Shown here in pieces: positions 33,376 to 41,938 of a stretch of DNA of 55,035 bases (the stretch's first letter is position 1; every line of letters begins with the position of its first letter). Position numbers and translations under genes: made by a program. The stretch lies in contig JAFCCO010000009.1 of NCBI GenBank assembly GCA_017610175.1, positions 1 to 55,035 of the forward strand, read 5' to 3'. A model generated the notes under the pieces. It saw only the letters and a list, made by a program, of their open reading frames with translations, made no database searches and had not been told where the DNA came from. The stretch comes from Candidatus Iainarchaeum sp. (GTDB lineage Archaea; Iainarchaeota; Iainarchaeia; Iainarchaeales; GCA-2688035).

Positions 33376-33699
33376 ATGGACGTTGAAATTCCGGCAGAAG
33401 CCCTTAATTCCCTTGGGGAAACCACTGCAGCAGTGGGTGGAGAGGCAGCAAACGCCATTGCAAGCAATCCTGGAATTCTAATAACTGGGATTTTGCTGAT
33501 TGCCGCGGCAATACTAATATTCTTCTTTATCAAGAAACTAATAGTAAACAGCGTGCTCGGATTTGTGGGCTGGATACTGTTCATCTTCTTTGTGGGCGTT
33601 GACCAAAGCCTTCTCATCCCAAGCCTTGTGATAAGCGTGATTTTTGGGCTTGCAGGAGTCGGAGTGCTGCTGGTGCTAACATTCTTTGGAGTAGTTTAA
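33376..33699 (+). CDS. Small membrane protein, BofA-like
   Basis: This 107-residue protein has a polar N-terminus of about 30 residues and then three hydrophobic helices. KKLIVNSVLGFVGWILFIFF resembles the conserved block of archaeal proteins annotated as pro-sigmaK processing inhibitor BofA family. The similarity is modest. It ends immediately next to the stop codon of the convergent gene. No role is known in archaea. Confidence 0.6.
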   Translation: MDVEIPAEALNSLGETTAAVGGEAANAIASNPGILITGILLIAAAILIFFFIKKLIVNSVLGFVGWILFIFFVGVDQSLLIPSLVISVIFGLAGVGVLLVLTFFGVV

Positions 33700-34020
33700 T
33701 CAGCGCCTTTGCTTTTTGCGGGCATTTCTCCTTTTCTTCCGATCCTTTAACGCACCAACACCCAAACCGACAGCCGCACCCAGTGGAATTGATGCAGGTG
33801 CAAGATATGAATGAACCTTTCCTCTTGCGGTAAGGGATTTTGCCTGCTTCAAATGCTTTTGCTTGCGAGAACCGCCTGTTTTTGCAGCAGCCTCTCTATG
33901 CATTTGAGCCATTTGGGACTTGTGCGCGGCCTCTGTTGCAAAGTGCCCGCTTGCGCCCAATCCGAGAGCAGTCCCTATTGCCAAACCAATTATTTTTTTG
34001 GATGTTTTTCTTCGCGCCAT
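33700..34020 (-). CDS. Small basic protein with hydrophobic segments, unknown
   Basis: The protein begins MARRKTSKK and then has a Gly/Ala-rich hydrophobic stretch (IIGLAIGTALGLGASGHF), a basic middle (SRKQKHLKQAKSL), another Gly/Ala-rich segment (ASIPLGAAVGLGVGAL) and a strongly basic end (KDRKKRRNARKKQRR). ATG 34020 has an AGTGAT ribosome site that includes the upstream gene's stop codon, so the pair is co-translated. Family not recognised. Confidence 0.6.
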   Translation of the reverse strand: MARRKTSKKIIGLAIGTALGLGASGHFATEAAHKSQMAQMHREAAAKTGGSRKQKHLKQAKSLTARGKVHSYLAPASIPLGAAVGLGVGALKDRKKRRNARKKQRR

Positions 34021-34027
34021 AGAAAAA

Positions 34028-34354
34028 TCACTTCTTCTTTGCATTCCCAACTTCTTTTGCAATTCTTTTGGCACGCGCCTTTCTTGGATTCTTGGTGACA
34101 AGCCTTCGCAAAGCCTGCAGCCTCTTCATTCGCTTAAGATGCCACTTCTTGCTTGAGCGCTCCACATCCGCAACCTCTCCCCAGTAATCCAAACGCTTTC
34201 TTGAAGAAGAGCCCCTCTGGATTACGCGGTCATCCCCCACAAACATGTCCTTGTAGCCTCCGGCGCGCTCTGCACTCTCGCCACTTTTAATCGCTGCAGC
34301 GCGGTGCTCGTTTATTTTTCTTTTTAAGAACCCTGACTTTCTCTTTGGAGTCAT
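34028..34354 (-). CDS. Small Lys/Arg-rich protein, unknown
   Basis: This 108-residue, very basic protein starts MTPKRKSGFLKRKINEHR and ends in KNPRKARAKRIAKEVGNAKKK. The composition suggests binding to nucleic acid or the ribosome, but no known domain is visible. It is upstream of another small basic protein and downstream of the radical SAM gene, all on the minus strand. Confidence 0.6.
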   Translation of the reverse strand: MTPKRKSGFLKRKINEHRAAAIKSGESAERAGGYKDMFVGDDRVIQRGSSSRKRLDYWGEVADVERSSKKWHLKRMKRLQALRRLVTKNPRKARAKRIAKEVGNAKKK

Positions 34355-34375
34355 AATAAAACCGCATTGCTTAAA

Positions 34376-35389
34376 CTATAAAATGATTCCTGTTTCAAAC
34401 CCGCATTTTGCGCACTTTCCACCCTCTTTCAGGGCCTTTGGCTCGGCGGCAAAGCCAACGCGCTTTACAAGAACTTCACTGCACGAAGGGCAGCGGGTGC
34501 TGTCTTCCCCAACAATGTTTCCCTCGTAAACATATTTCATTCCTGCCTCGAGCGCAATCTTTTTTGCCGTGCGAAGTTTTTCAACATCGGTTGGGGGAAG
34601 GTCAGCCATCTTGTATTGCGGGAAAAATCTGGTGAAGTGGAGCGGAATCATTTCACCAACCGAAACCATGAACTCGCCAATTTCCCTGAAATCCTTTTCC
34701 GAATCGTTGAATCCCGGAACCAAAAGATTGGTTACCTCAAGATGGATTCCCTTTTCAAAAACATAGCGAATGTTTTCCTTCACAAACTCAATGTTTGCGT
34801 CACCGCAAACCTCTTTGTAAAAGCGTGCGTCTCCCTTGAGGTCGATGTTTATCCCGTCAAGATAGGGGGCAAGTGCATCAATGCACTCGCGGCTCATGTA
34901 GCCGTTTGACACCCACACATTGTAGAGGCCTTTCCTGCGCGCCTCCTTCATTGTGTCAAGAGCGTACTCTGCAAAGATTGTGGGCTCGGTGTAAGTGTAG
35001 GCAATTCCCTCAATTCCCGCCTCAAGAGTTTTCTCAACAATTTCTTTGGGCGAGGTGAAAGGAACTTTTAGAATTGTGTCCTCACTTCTCTGTTGCGAAA
35101 TTTCCCAGTTCTGGCAGTGCTTGCAGAAGTAGTTGCAGCCATAGGTTGAAATTCCAAGGCACTGTGTCCCTGGCCTGAAGTGAAAAAGCGGTTTCTTTTC
35201 AATTGGGTCAATTTCCATTGTGATTGTTCTGCCGTAGACAAGGGAATAAAGTTTTCCTGAAACGTTCTTGCGCACCCCGCACTTTCCAAAATTGCCCTCG
35301 GTTATTGCACAGTTCCTGTGGCAGAGGTTGCAGTGCACTGCTTTGCCTTTTAACTTCCTGTAAAACAGGGCCTCATGCATGTCAGGCAT
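34376..35389 (-). CDS. amrS: AmmeMemoRadiSam-system radical SAM protein
   Basis: The [4Fe-4S]/SAM motif is CNYFCKHCQNW, and a Cys-rich N-terminus (CNLCHRNCAITEGNFGKCGVR) and C-terminus (CPSCSEVL, CAKCGFETG) flank the barrel. This layout matches the AmrS/PflA-like family that co-occurs with AMMECR1 and Memo proteins, neither of which is in this window. IAYTYTEPTIFAEYALDT and VSNGYMSRE are family blocks. The reaction remains poorly defined; related proteins resemble glycyl-radical activases. Confidence 0.9.
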   Translation of the reverse strand: MPDMHEALFYRKLKGKAVHCNLCHRNCAITEGNFGKCGVRKNVSGKLYSLVYGRTITMEIDPIEKKPLFHFRPGTQCLGISTYGCNYFCKHCQNWEISQQRSEDTILKVPFTSPKEIVEKTLEAGIEGIAYTYTEPTIFAEYALDTMKEARRKGLYNVWVSNGYMSRECIDALAPYLDGINIDLKGDARFYKEVCGDANIEFVKENIRYVFEKGIHLEVTNLLVPGFNDSEKDFREIGEFMVSVGEMIPLHFTRFFPQYKMADLPPTDVEKLRTAKKIALEAGMKYVYEGNIVGEDSTRCPSCSEVLVKRVGFAAEPKALKEGGKCAKCGFETGIIL

Positions 35390-35396
35390 AATATAG

Positions 35397-35420
35397 TCTT
35401 TTATAGGAAGATATTAATTA
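35397..35420. promoter_or_regulatory. Overlapping divergent promoters
   Basis: TTTTATAGG (about 35399-35407) is correctly spaced for the plus-strand ATG at 35431. ATATATAATTAAT on the minus strand (about 35424-35412) is spaced for the radical SAM gene at 35389. Each box lies close to the other gene's expected start site, so the two promoters may interfere. Confidence 0.45.
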
Positions 35421-35430
35421 TATATCTAAT

Positions 35431-36021
35431 ATGGCTCCTGCAAAGAAAAGAAAGCTAACACATAGGAGAATTATTACAATGCCCTTGAGAGTTGGCAGGC
35501 ACGCAGTTAGAAGAGTTACTGAAAGGAAGCCCTTGCCTGCCAGAGACATTCACGCAAGCGTCCTGAAAAACATTAAGGGGCACGCAGGCAAGGCCCCAAG
35601 CATTGAAGCGGTCAATGCAGTCGCACTTGACCTCGTTGCAATCTATGCAAAGCAGGCGGGAGTGGGAAAACTTCACATGCCGCGCATCAAAAAGCTTGCA
35701 AAGCTACAGATGAATCCGCACATGGAAATTGTGAAAAGAAATGCAAGGATTCACAGAACGCTGGGGCAAAGAAAACTTATTGAAGAACTTTCAAGAATGG
35801 GTGACAACGCAATGAGGCAGGCGACAGATAACAGGCTTGCAAAAGAATACCACACAAAAACTTTGGCAAACGCTGCCCCAATGAAGGGAAAGGAGGCAGA
35901 CAAAAAAGTGCACCCTGTTCCGAAAACATTTGCAGCCGAGCTTGTTAAGAGAGCGGCGCAGGTTGCAGCCATAACAATTACAGACCTCAACAGTTCATTG
36001 AGATTCAGAATAAGAGGCTGA
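35431..36021 (+). CDS. Basic protein, unknown
   Basis: This 196-residue, strongly basic protein begins MAPAKKRKLTHRRIITMPLR and continues with mostly helical segments (HASVLKNIKGHAGKAPSIEAV, PRIKKLAKLQMNPHMEIVKR). The C-terminal ELVKRAAQVAAITITDLNSS is more hydrophobic. It looks like a nucleic-acid or ribosome-associated protein but I recognise no family. EndoQ follows 22 bases later on the same strand. Confidence 0.65.
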   Translation: MAPAKKRKLTHRRIITMPLRVGRHAVRRVTERKPLPARDIHASVLKNIKGHAGKAPSIEAVNAVALDLVAIYAKQAGVGKLHMPRIKKLAKLQMNPHMEIVKRNARIHRTLGQRKLIEELSRMGDNAMRQATDNRLAKEYHTKTLANAAPMKGKEADKKVHPVPKTFAAELVKRAAQVAAITITDLNSSLRFRIRG

Positions 36022-36043
36022 ACCATTTAAGGCGCTGAACCAA

Positions 36044-37306
36044 ATGACTGAATTCAATTGTGACCTGCACTTTCATGGCCCCTACAGCACAGGGGTTTCA
36101 AAAAACATGCTAATCCCGATAATTGCGGAGCAAAGCAGGCTCAAGGGGCTGGACGTTTGCGGGACAGCCGACATCCTGCAGGGAACCTGGTTCAAGCACC
36201 TGAAAGAAAACATAATTGAAAGCGGAAACGGGCTGTTCACAGACAGGGAAGAGCGCGTTCATTTCATCCCGCAGGTTGAGGTCCAATGCAATAAGAGGGT
36301 GCACCACCTTGTTTTTCTGCCGGACTTTGCAAGCGCGGAAAACCTGAAGAAAAGCCTTGAGGGAAAAGCGATATTTGACTCATGGGGCTGCGGGCGGCCG
36401 GTAATAAGGCTCAGTGCGGAGGAAATCGCAGGCAATGTAAAGGACGTTGGTGGAATCATCGGGCCCGCGCATGCATTCACCCCCTACTTTTCAGTCTACG
36501 CGCACTTTGATTCAATAAGGGAACTTTACGGCTCAATGGAAAAGGAAATAAGTTTTCTGGAGCTTGGGCTAAGCGCGGACACAGAGTTTGCGGACGCAAT
36601 TCCGGAAAACCGCAAATACCAGTTCCTGACAAATTCGGACTCCCACTCACCCTGGCCGTACAGGATTGGACGCGAGTTTACAAGAATTGAATTGCGCAAG
36701 CCATGCTTTAAGGAACTGAAGGGTGCGCTTGAGAAAAAGGAAGAGAAAAAAATAAAGCTCAACGTAGGCCTTGACCCAAGGGAGGGGAAGTACCATGAGA
36801 CCGCATGCAATGCATGCTATGCAAAGTACTCACTCAAGGAAGCGGAGAGCCTGAACTGGCGCTGCCCATCCTGCAGGGGCTCAATTAAGCGAGGGGTGCG
36901 CGACAGGATTGAAATGCTTTCAGACGGGCAAAGCAGGCACCCTGATTTCAGGCCCGAGTACCTTCACTCAATTCCGCTTGCCGAAATAATTCAGCTCGCC
37001 CTTGAGGTAAAGGGAATCAACACAAGAAAAGTGCAGGGGCTTTGGAGGGAATTCATTGACCTGTTCGGGAACGAAATCAAGGTTCTTGTGGAGGTTAAAG
37101 AGAAAGAGCTTGCAGCTGTAAACAAGGAGGTTGCAAGGGACATTGTTTCATTCAGGAACGGATGGGTCTACTACATTGCAGGCGGCGGCGGGCAGTACGG
37201 CAAGCCGGTTATCTGCAAGTCCAAAGAAGAGTTTGAAGCAAGGGAAAAAGAACTGGAAGCCGAGGAAAAAAAGCAGGGCCTGCAAAAAAGCCTTGGGCGG
37301 TTTTAA
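36044..37306 (+). CDS. endoQ: Endonuclease Q (PHP-type deaminated-DNA repair nuclease)
   Basis: EndoQ cuts 5' of deoxyuridine, hypoxanthine, xanthine and AP sites. The N-terminal PHP domain shows CDLHFHGPYSTGVSKNM, GTADILQGTW, GGIIGPAHAFTPYFS and TNSDSHSPWP. The zinc-binding part has CNACYAKYSLKEA and CPSCRGSI, and the C-terminus has AGGGGQYGKPV. Known EndoQ homologues (Thermococcales, some methanogens and Bacillus) share this layout, and EndoQ binds PCNA in Thermococcales. Length is 420, as expected. Confidence 0.9.
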   Translation: MTEFNCDLHFHGPYSTGVSKNMLIPIIAEQSRLKGLDVCGTADILQGTWFKHLKENIIESGNGLFTDREERVHFIPQVEVQCNKRVHHLVFLPDFASAENLKKSLEGKAIFDSWGCGRPVIRLSAEEIAGNVKDVGGIIGPAHAFTPYFSVYAHFDSIRELYGSMEKEISFLELGLSADTEFADAIPENRKYQFLTNSDSHSPWPYRIGREFTRIELRKPCFKELKGALEKKEEKKIKLNVGLDPREGKYHETACNACYAKYSLKEAESLNWRCPSCRGSIKRGVRDRIEMLSDGQSRHPDFRPEYLHSIPLAEIIQLALEVKGINTRKVQGLWREFIDLFGNEIKVLVEVKEKELAAVNKEVARDIVSFRNGWVYYIAGGGGQYGKPVICKSKEEFEAREKELEAEEKKQGLQKSLGRF

Positions 37307-37307
37307 A

Positions 37308-38081
37308 TCAGCGGACATAGCTTGGGTAGCTTGTGTCCTCTTCATCCACCTGCTCAAACTGTTCAGCAAGTTGCTTGAAAGCGGACTCAATGTTCTTGCT
37401 GTCCTCAACAATGTCGGTCATGTCAACCTTGAAGCCAAACCTTTTGACAAGCATCTCAACAAGCGTTTTTGCTGAACCGTGGTCGCCGTAAATAAGGTTT
37501 GAATTTGTTTCACCCATTAAACAGGCCCCTTCAAGCCCGCGTTCCTTTGCGATTCCAAGAAGCAGCCCCGCCGCCCCTGAAATTAAGCCCTCTTTCTTGT
37601 CGGACTTTGCCCCAACTTCCTTAAACCAAGCAAGAAGGTTCTTGTTTGTTGCGGCAACAATTACGCCGGGCTCTTTCTCCATTCGCTTGTTGCCAATGTT
37701 TATTCCGGCAAGTGTAAAAATCTTTTTTACACCAATTCCCTCCACAGCCTTAACAAGGGTTGCGGCAAACTCGTGGTGCTCCTGCCCCATGCCAATGCGT
37801 GCGTCAAGCGATGGCTGCACAGGCCCCACCAGGAAAAGGTAGTCCTTTTTGTCAAACTTGAATGCATAAAGCTCGTCGTGGATTAAATTAATCAAGCCGC
37901 TTTTTGTGTGAACGCTTGGGGGAAAGCTGTCTGAAAAAATAAGCGCAATCTTTCTTGCCTTAAACTGCTTTAGGAGATAGTCAACCGAGATTTTCCCAAC
38001 AAGCCCTATTCCAGGGAGCCCTGTAAACAAAACCGCGTCCTTAAATGATTCCTTTTTCAAAAACATCACACTTGTTGGCAT
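37308..38081 (-). CDS. PAC2-family protein, proteasome assembly chaperone-like
   Basis: The fold is recognisable from FTGLPGIGLVGKISVDYLL at the start, ELYAF, GVKKIFTLAGINIGN and GLISGAAGLLLGIA. Archaeal members include PbaB, which helps assemble proteasomes. The C-terminus is SYPSYVR, which resembles but does not exactly match the HbYX proteasome-docking tail. The start codon abuts the aIF2-alpha stop, so the gene belongs to the informational operon. Length is 257. Confidence 0.85.
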   Translation of the reverse strand: MPTSVMFLKKESFKDAVLFTGLPGIGLVGKISVDYLLKQFKARKIALIFSDSFPPSVHTKSGLINLIHDELYAFKFDKKDYLFLVGPVQPSLDARIGMGQEHHEFAATLVKAVEGIGVKKIFTLAGINIGNKRMEKEPGVIVAATNKNLLAWFKEVGAKSDKKEGLISGAAGLLLGIAKERGLEGACLMGETNSNLIYGDHGSAKTLVEMLVKRFGFKVDMTDIVEDSKNIESAFKQLAEQFEQVDEEDTSYPSYVR

Positions 38082-38869
38082 TAGTCTTCCACCTCAAAAC
38101 TTGCATCTCCGCCTTTTGACTTTACAAAGTCAATAACTTTTTCGGCCGCTGAATTCAGCACCTTTTCAGAGGTTTTGAATTCGGGGCTTGTTGCCTTAAG
38201 CAAATACTTTCCGCTTCCGAGATAGAGAATTTCAATCTCAGCACCCTTCTGCTTTGCAAGCCCTTTGGAGAGGGCTTCCTTAACAATCTCGATTCCGTTT
38301 GGGGCAACAACCTTAATCTTGAGTTTTCCCTTCTTTATTTTTATTGGAACTGTAACGCTCTTTTCAATCATTTCAAGCAACGGTTTCATCCAGGCCTTTG
38401 GAACCCCTTCGGCCGCGTTCTCGCCCAGGAGTGCAATTTTTTGGAAAGCCTCCACAAGCGAACCATACTTTTTAATTAACGGTTCCGCAATATCGTCCCA
38501 GGCATCATCAAAAGATTTCTTTTCACGCTTGGCAAGTGTTTCAATTAGCTTTTTCTCTCTCTTGAACTGCTTGAATTCGTTTATTTTTGCACGCTGTGCC
38601 GAACCCGAGACCTTTGTAAGGCTCAGGTCAATCTGGTTCTTGTACTTGTCAATGCTTTGGACCTTTGCAGCCCTTGTTTGGCCCTCTTTCACAAAGTTCC
38701 TGATGTTTTTCACCCAGCCGGATGTGACCTGGCTGATGTGGACAAACCCCTTTAGGTTGTCGTACTCGAGGAGTTCCGCAAAGGCACCGTAGCCTAGAAC
38801 GTTGATTATCTTAACTACGACTACTTCCCCAATGTCCGGAAACTCCTGCTCTTCTTGCATAAAACTCAT
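38081..38869 (-). CDS. aif2a: Translation initiation factor 2 subunit alpha
   Basis: This subunit of aIF2 helps deliver initiator tRNA. The N-terminal S1 domain is clear (IGEVVVVKIINVLGYGAFAELLEY, KGFVHISQVTSGWVKNI, IDLSLTKV), followed by the helical domain and the alpha-beta domain with APNGIEIVKEALSKG. The ATG overlaps the S27e stop codon by 4 bases. A second ATG three codons in is an alternative start. Length is 262, normal. Confidence 0.95.
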   Translation of the reverse strand: MSFMQEEQEFPDIGEVVVVKIINVLGYGAFAELLEYDNLKGFVHISQVTSGWVKNIRNFVKEGQTRAAKVQSIDKYKNQIDLSLTKVSGSAQRAKINEFKQFKREKKLIETLAKREKKSFDDAWDDIAEPLIKKYGSLVEAFQKIALLGENAAEGVPKAWMKPLLEMIEKSVTVPIKIKKGKLKIKVVAPNGIEIVKEALSKGLAKQKGAEIEILYLGSGKYLLKATSPEFKTSEKVLNSAAEKVIDFVKSKGGDASFEVED

Positions 38870-39060
38870 TCCATTTCCTTTACAACTTTTGCCTTAAGCT
38901 TTACTTTCCCACCCTTGCTTTCTGCAAGAATGTTGTTGCAGGCCAGGCATTTTACGTCACGGTTTGCGTTGCTGAAAATTGTCTGCTCGTTTCCGCACCC
39001 CGCGCACTTAACCTTCAAAAACTTTGTTTTTGGCTTTGGTATTTCACCCTTGTTTTCCAT
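38866..39060 (-). CDS. rps27e: 30S ribosomal protein S27e
   Basis: This 64-residue zinc-ribbon protein has CAGC (C19, C22) and CLAC (C38, C41), preceded by KTKFLKVKC and followed by NNILAESKGGK, all typical of eS27. GGAGG lies seven bases before ATG 39060, which is why the longer frame from 39090 is rejected. It sits in the conserved archaeal order S27e-aIF2-alpha. Confidence 0.95.
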   Translation of the reverse strand: MENKGEIPKPKTKFLKVKCAGCGNEQTIFSNANRDVKCLACNNILAESKGGKVKLKAKVVKEME

Positions 39061-39073
39061 TTTACTGCCTCCT

Positions 39074-39616
39074 TTACTTCTCTTTGGCAAGTTTCCTTGT
39101 CACAAGCAGGTCCGCAACCTTTGAAGGGACCGAAACAGCTTCATCAACTGCAAACGGGCCGTATTCCTTCATATCCGGGCCGACAAAAACCGGAACCTCT
39201 TTTATTATTTTGAGGTCCTTTGGCTTTAACTCGTCAAGTTTTCCCTTTCCAGGCTCAAAAGCCTGCAACAAAGAGTCTCTGTGCTTATTCAATACTGCCA
39301 GCAATTCTTTAAAAGTCTTCTTCTCCTGGGCCGCAAGCCTTTCCTTGCTTTCCTCGCCCGTTCTGCTTGCAAGAAGTGCCCTCATTAAGAGCTTTTTCTC
39401 GCGCAGGGAAAAAATTTCCTCAACAATTTTTTTTACGTTTGCAAAGGTCCTTGCCTTTGCGGGTGAAAATTCCTTGAGGCTTGCAAGGTACTTTTTCTTC
39501 TCGCCCTGAATGAACAGGGTGAGTGAATCGTAAAAGTCCTCATCAATGTCCACAAGCCTGGAAGTGTTTTTTTCAAGCCTGTAAATCTGCCTCAGCTTGT
39601 CGTAATCAAGTTCCAT
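39074..39616 (-). CDS. gins51: GINS51-type replication factor
   Basis: Archaeal GINS binds the MCM helicase and the GAN/RecJ-like nuclease. The N-terminal helical A domain begins ELDYDKLRQIYRLEKNTSRL. The small B domain (VPVFVGPDMKEYGPFAVDEA and SVPSKVADLLVTRKLA) is at the C-terminus, the Gins51 (Psf1/Sld5-like) order. It lies immediately after priS and before S27e. Length is 180. No Gins23 is visible in this window. Confidence 0.88.
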   Translation of the reverse strand: MELDYDKLRQIYRLEKNTSRLVDIDEDFYDSLTLFIQGEKKKYLASLKEFSPAKARTFANVKKIVEEIFSLREKKLLMRALLASRTGEESKERLAAQEKKTFKELLAVLNKHRDSLLQAFEPGKGKLDELKPKDLKIIKEVPVFVGPDMKEYGPFAVDEAVSVPSKVADLLVTRKLAKEK

Positions 39617-39620
39617 TCAG

Positions 39621-40838
39621 CTACCCCACCAGATTTGCCCGCCTTTTCGCAACCAAGTAGATTGCGGCATAAAGAGGCAATTTTGCCTCCTCCTCATTAA
39701 ACGGCCCAAACCAGTTTCCCTTCAAGTAGATTTTGGGCGACTTGTTAATAAAAACCTTTACACTTTCATCCGAAAACACAACAGTGTCGCTTAAGGGGTC
39801 AAATTCCTTGAACTCCTCCCGCGAAAAAGATTTGGCAAGAAGCCCTGTTCCGCCGTGCAAGGTGTCCGGAACGCGGATTATTTTCCTTATGTCAGCGCTT
39901 GTCTGCCTGTCAATGTCCAAAGTGTTTGATGAAACAAGGTGTGAGAGAATTGACTCCCAGAACTGCTTGTTCTTTCTTCCAGATATCGAGTAAAGAATTC
40001 CCTTTTCCCTCATAGCAGCAAGAACCTGTTCCTTGTTGGCGAGAAGCTCCTTTGCCTTCTTAACGCTTATTCCCCCAAAAGCGGCAATCTTTGAGGAATC
40101 CCCCTCCCCCAGAAGCTTTTCAAGCAAAACAAGCAGCCTCTTTCCCCAACCCTTTGCCTGTTTTGGATATGGGCAGAAGAAAGTTTTTTCGCTCTCGTAA
40201 AAGCCCTGCTTTGCAAAATCAAGACCCTTTGCGGTGAGGTAGTCAAGCAGTTCAATTCTTGCCTCATGGCTCAAATCTTTTACCGAATCGCCGCGCAGGT
40301 GAATGTGGTAACCTGCATTCCCCGAAAAGTTCAGTGAAATTCCCTTATCCAAACCTAAGTCGTTTTCAAGCAGGTCAAGCAAAACAAAGGATTGCTTTCT
40401 GGTTGCATCCAAGCACTCGGGGCAAAACCACTGCTCCTTTTTCACAGGGGTTCCGCACTTCGGGCAGTTGTCCAAGGACCCCTTTCCCGTCCCCTCGCAC
40501 TTTGGGCAGGACCACGAATCGTGCCTTTGCTTGCACTCGGTTTTCAAGTCATCCGCATCAAACTCATAAATCAAGTCCGCGCCAAGAAAGCTCTTGCTTG
40601 ACATCGGGCTTCGCTCCGGAAACTCGTAGTATGCAAGGCTGTATGAAATAAAGAGCGGTGCCTGCTCGCGAAGGTAGGTGTTTAGTTCCGAATCGCTCTG
40701 GAATGAAAGGTGCCGCCTTGAAATCTTTTTTCCAAAGTCACCAACCCCAAATTCACGCTGTGAAATTGCCGGAACAGACAGGTCGGACTTTGCGTAAAAG
40801 TTTCTGAAATTTTTGCTCACAAACTGCTCTTCATTCAT
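39621..40838 (-). CDS. priS: DNA primase small (catalytic) subunit
   Basis: The catalytic subunit of the archaeo-eukaryotic primase has the metal motif EFDADD near residue 92 and SGNAGYHIHLRG, with PDTLHGGTGLLAKSF towards the end. A zinc-binding insert shows three Cys pairs, CPKC, CPKC and CPEC. Length is 405. priL lies just upstream and GINS51 just downstream on the same strand. Confidence 0.95.
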   Translation of the reverse strand: MNEEQFVSKNFRNFYAKSDLSVPAISQREFGVGDFGKKISRRHLSFQSDSELNTYLREQAPLFISYSLAYYEFPERSPMSSKSFLGADLIYEFDADDLKTECKQRHDSWSCPKCEGTGKGSLDNCPKCGTPVKKEQWFCPECLDATRKQSFVLLDLLENDLGLDKGISLNFSGNAGYHIHLRGDSVKDLSHEARIELLDYLTAKGLDFAKQGFYESEKTFFCPYPKQAKGWGKRLLVLLEKLLGEGDSSKIAAFGGISVKKAKELLANKEQVLAAMREKGILYSISGRKNKQFWESILSHLVSSNTLDIDRQTSADIRKIIRVPDTLHGGTGLLAKSFSREEFKEFDPLSDTVVFSDESVKVFINKSPKIYLKGNWFGPFNEEEAKLPLYAAIYLVAKRRANLVG

Positions 40839-40853
40839 TTAGTTCGCCTTCAC

Positions 40854-41897
40854 TTATTTCGCCTTCTTATCCTCATTCTTCGCCTTCTTTTCATCGGCTT
40901 TCTCTTTTGCAGCAAGCCCCTTAAGCTGCCTGCGGTAGTAGCTAAGCGGATGCCTTACATTGCATCCGGGGTCCTCACAAATCCCGTAGGTCTTAATTTT
41001 TTCACAGCTTGCGGGGGAATAATTTTGCGCGGCAATTCTCTTTATTTGGTAGCTTGCAATTTTCTCATCATAATTGGGGGACTTTTTGAATGCATCAAGA
41101 ATTGAGCGCTCGGGCATTCCAACCGCATTGAGAAAAGTCGCAAGGAAAAAGCGGGACATGTGGGGAAGGCTTTGCCCTGCAAGCTGTTTCTTGTAGAGCG
41201 AGGCAATGCATGGGGGGAACGCGTTTGGGTTAATCTTTCCCTCAACCTTGAAGTTGTATGCTTCGGTGTAGGTTTTTTTGCGGGAGTCAAGCTGGCTTGC
41301 AAAACTCTTGTAGATTGGCGGCAGGCCGGATGTTTTCACGGGCAAATCGTCGAAAACTTTTGTGTAAACAAATTCGCTTAGGAATCTGCAGAAAAGATTT
41401 ATGTTGAGCAAAACCACCCCCCTTTCAACACACTGGTTGACAAGCTTAAGCGAAGGGTGCCTGAATTTAATTGAGAGGAATTGCTCAAGCGGCATTGAAA
41501 CAAAAAAGCTGCCCTCCGCAATCCCAAAATCAATTGAAAGGTCTTCTGCAAGGTCGAGCGCAAGCTGTTTTCTGTCCTTTGCCTGCTCAAGATAAGCAAA
41601 TGTCGACTTTGCAACCATGGATGCAAAGCCCTTGAAGAGCATGGGCTCATTCATTAGTGAAATGATGATTTTTGAAACAGGGAAAGCGATAATTTCCTGC
41701 TCAAGAAGGTCGGAACTGTTTATTATTTGGGGCATGTATTCCTTTTTCTTGAAAGCGTGCGAAACCACAATCTTTGCGCGGTTCATTGTTTCCTCGGAAA
41801 CATCCTCCAGCGAAAGCTTTAACTCCCGAAGAACGGCCTTTGCCCTGTTTGTAAAAGGAAACATCTGCGCAAAACGCAACCTCTCAATTGAAGCCAT
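40854..41897 (-). CDS. priL: DNA primase large subunit, iron-sulfur
   Basis: PriL supports initiation by PriS. The C-terminal domain has four Cys that fit the [4Fe-4S] site: C230 (FPPCIASL), C298, C307 and C312 (SCEKIKTYGICEDPGCNVRHP). The helical N-terminal part binds PriS. The last 20 or so residues are a Lys/Glu/Ala tail (KEKADEKKAKNEDKKAK), an extra feature shared with other proteins here. Length is 347. Confidence 0.93.
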   Translation of the reverse strand: MASIERLRFAQMFPFTNRAKAVLRELKLSLEDVSEETMNRAKIVVSHAFKKKEYMPQIINSSDLLEQEIIAFPVSKIIISLMNEPMLFKGFASMVAKSTFAYLEQAKDRKQLALDLAEDLSIDFGIAEGSFFVSMPLEQFLSIKFRHPSLKLVNQCVERGVVLLNINLFCRFLSEFVYTKVFDDLPVKTSGLPPIYKSFASQLDSRKKTYTEAYNFKVEGKINPNAFPPCIASLYKKQLAGQSLPHMSRFFLATFLNAVGMPERSILDAFKKSPNYDEKIASYQIKRIAAQNYSPASCEKIKTYGICEDPGCNVRHPLSYYRRQLKGLAAKEKADEKKAKNEDKKAK

Positions 41898-41938
41898 AGT
41901 AAAAGAACTGTGTTAAAAAGAATAAAAATGGGACACAA

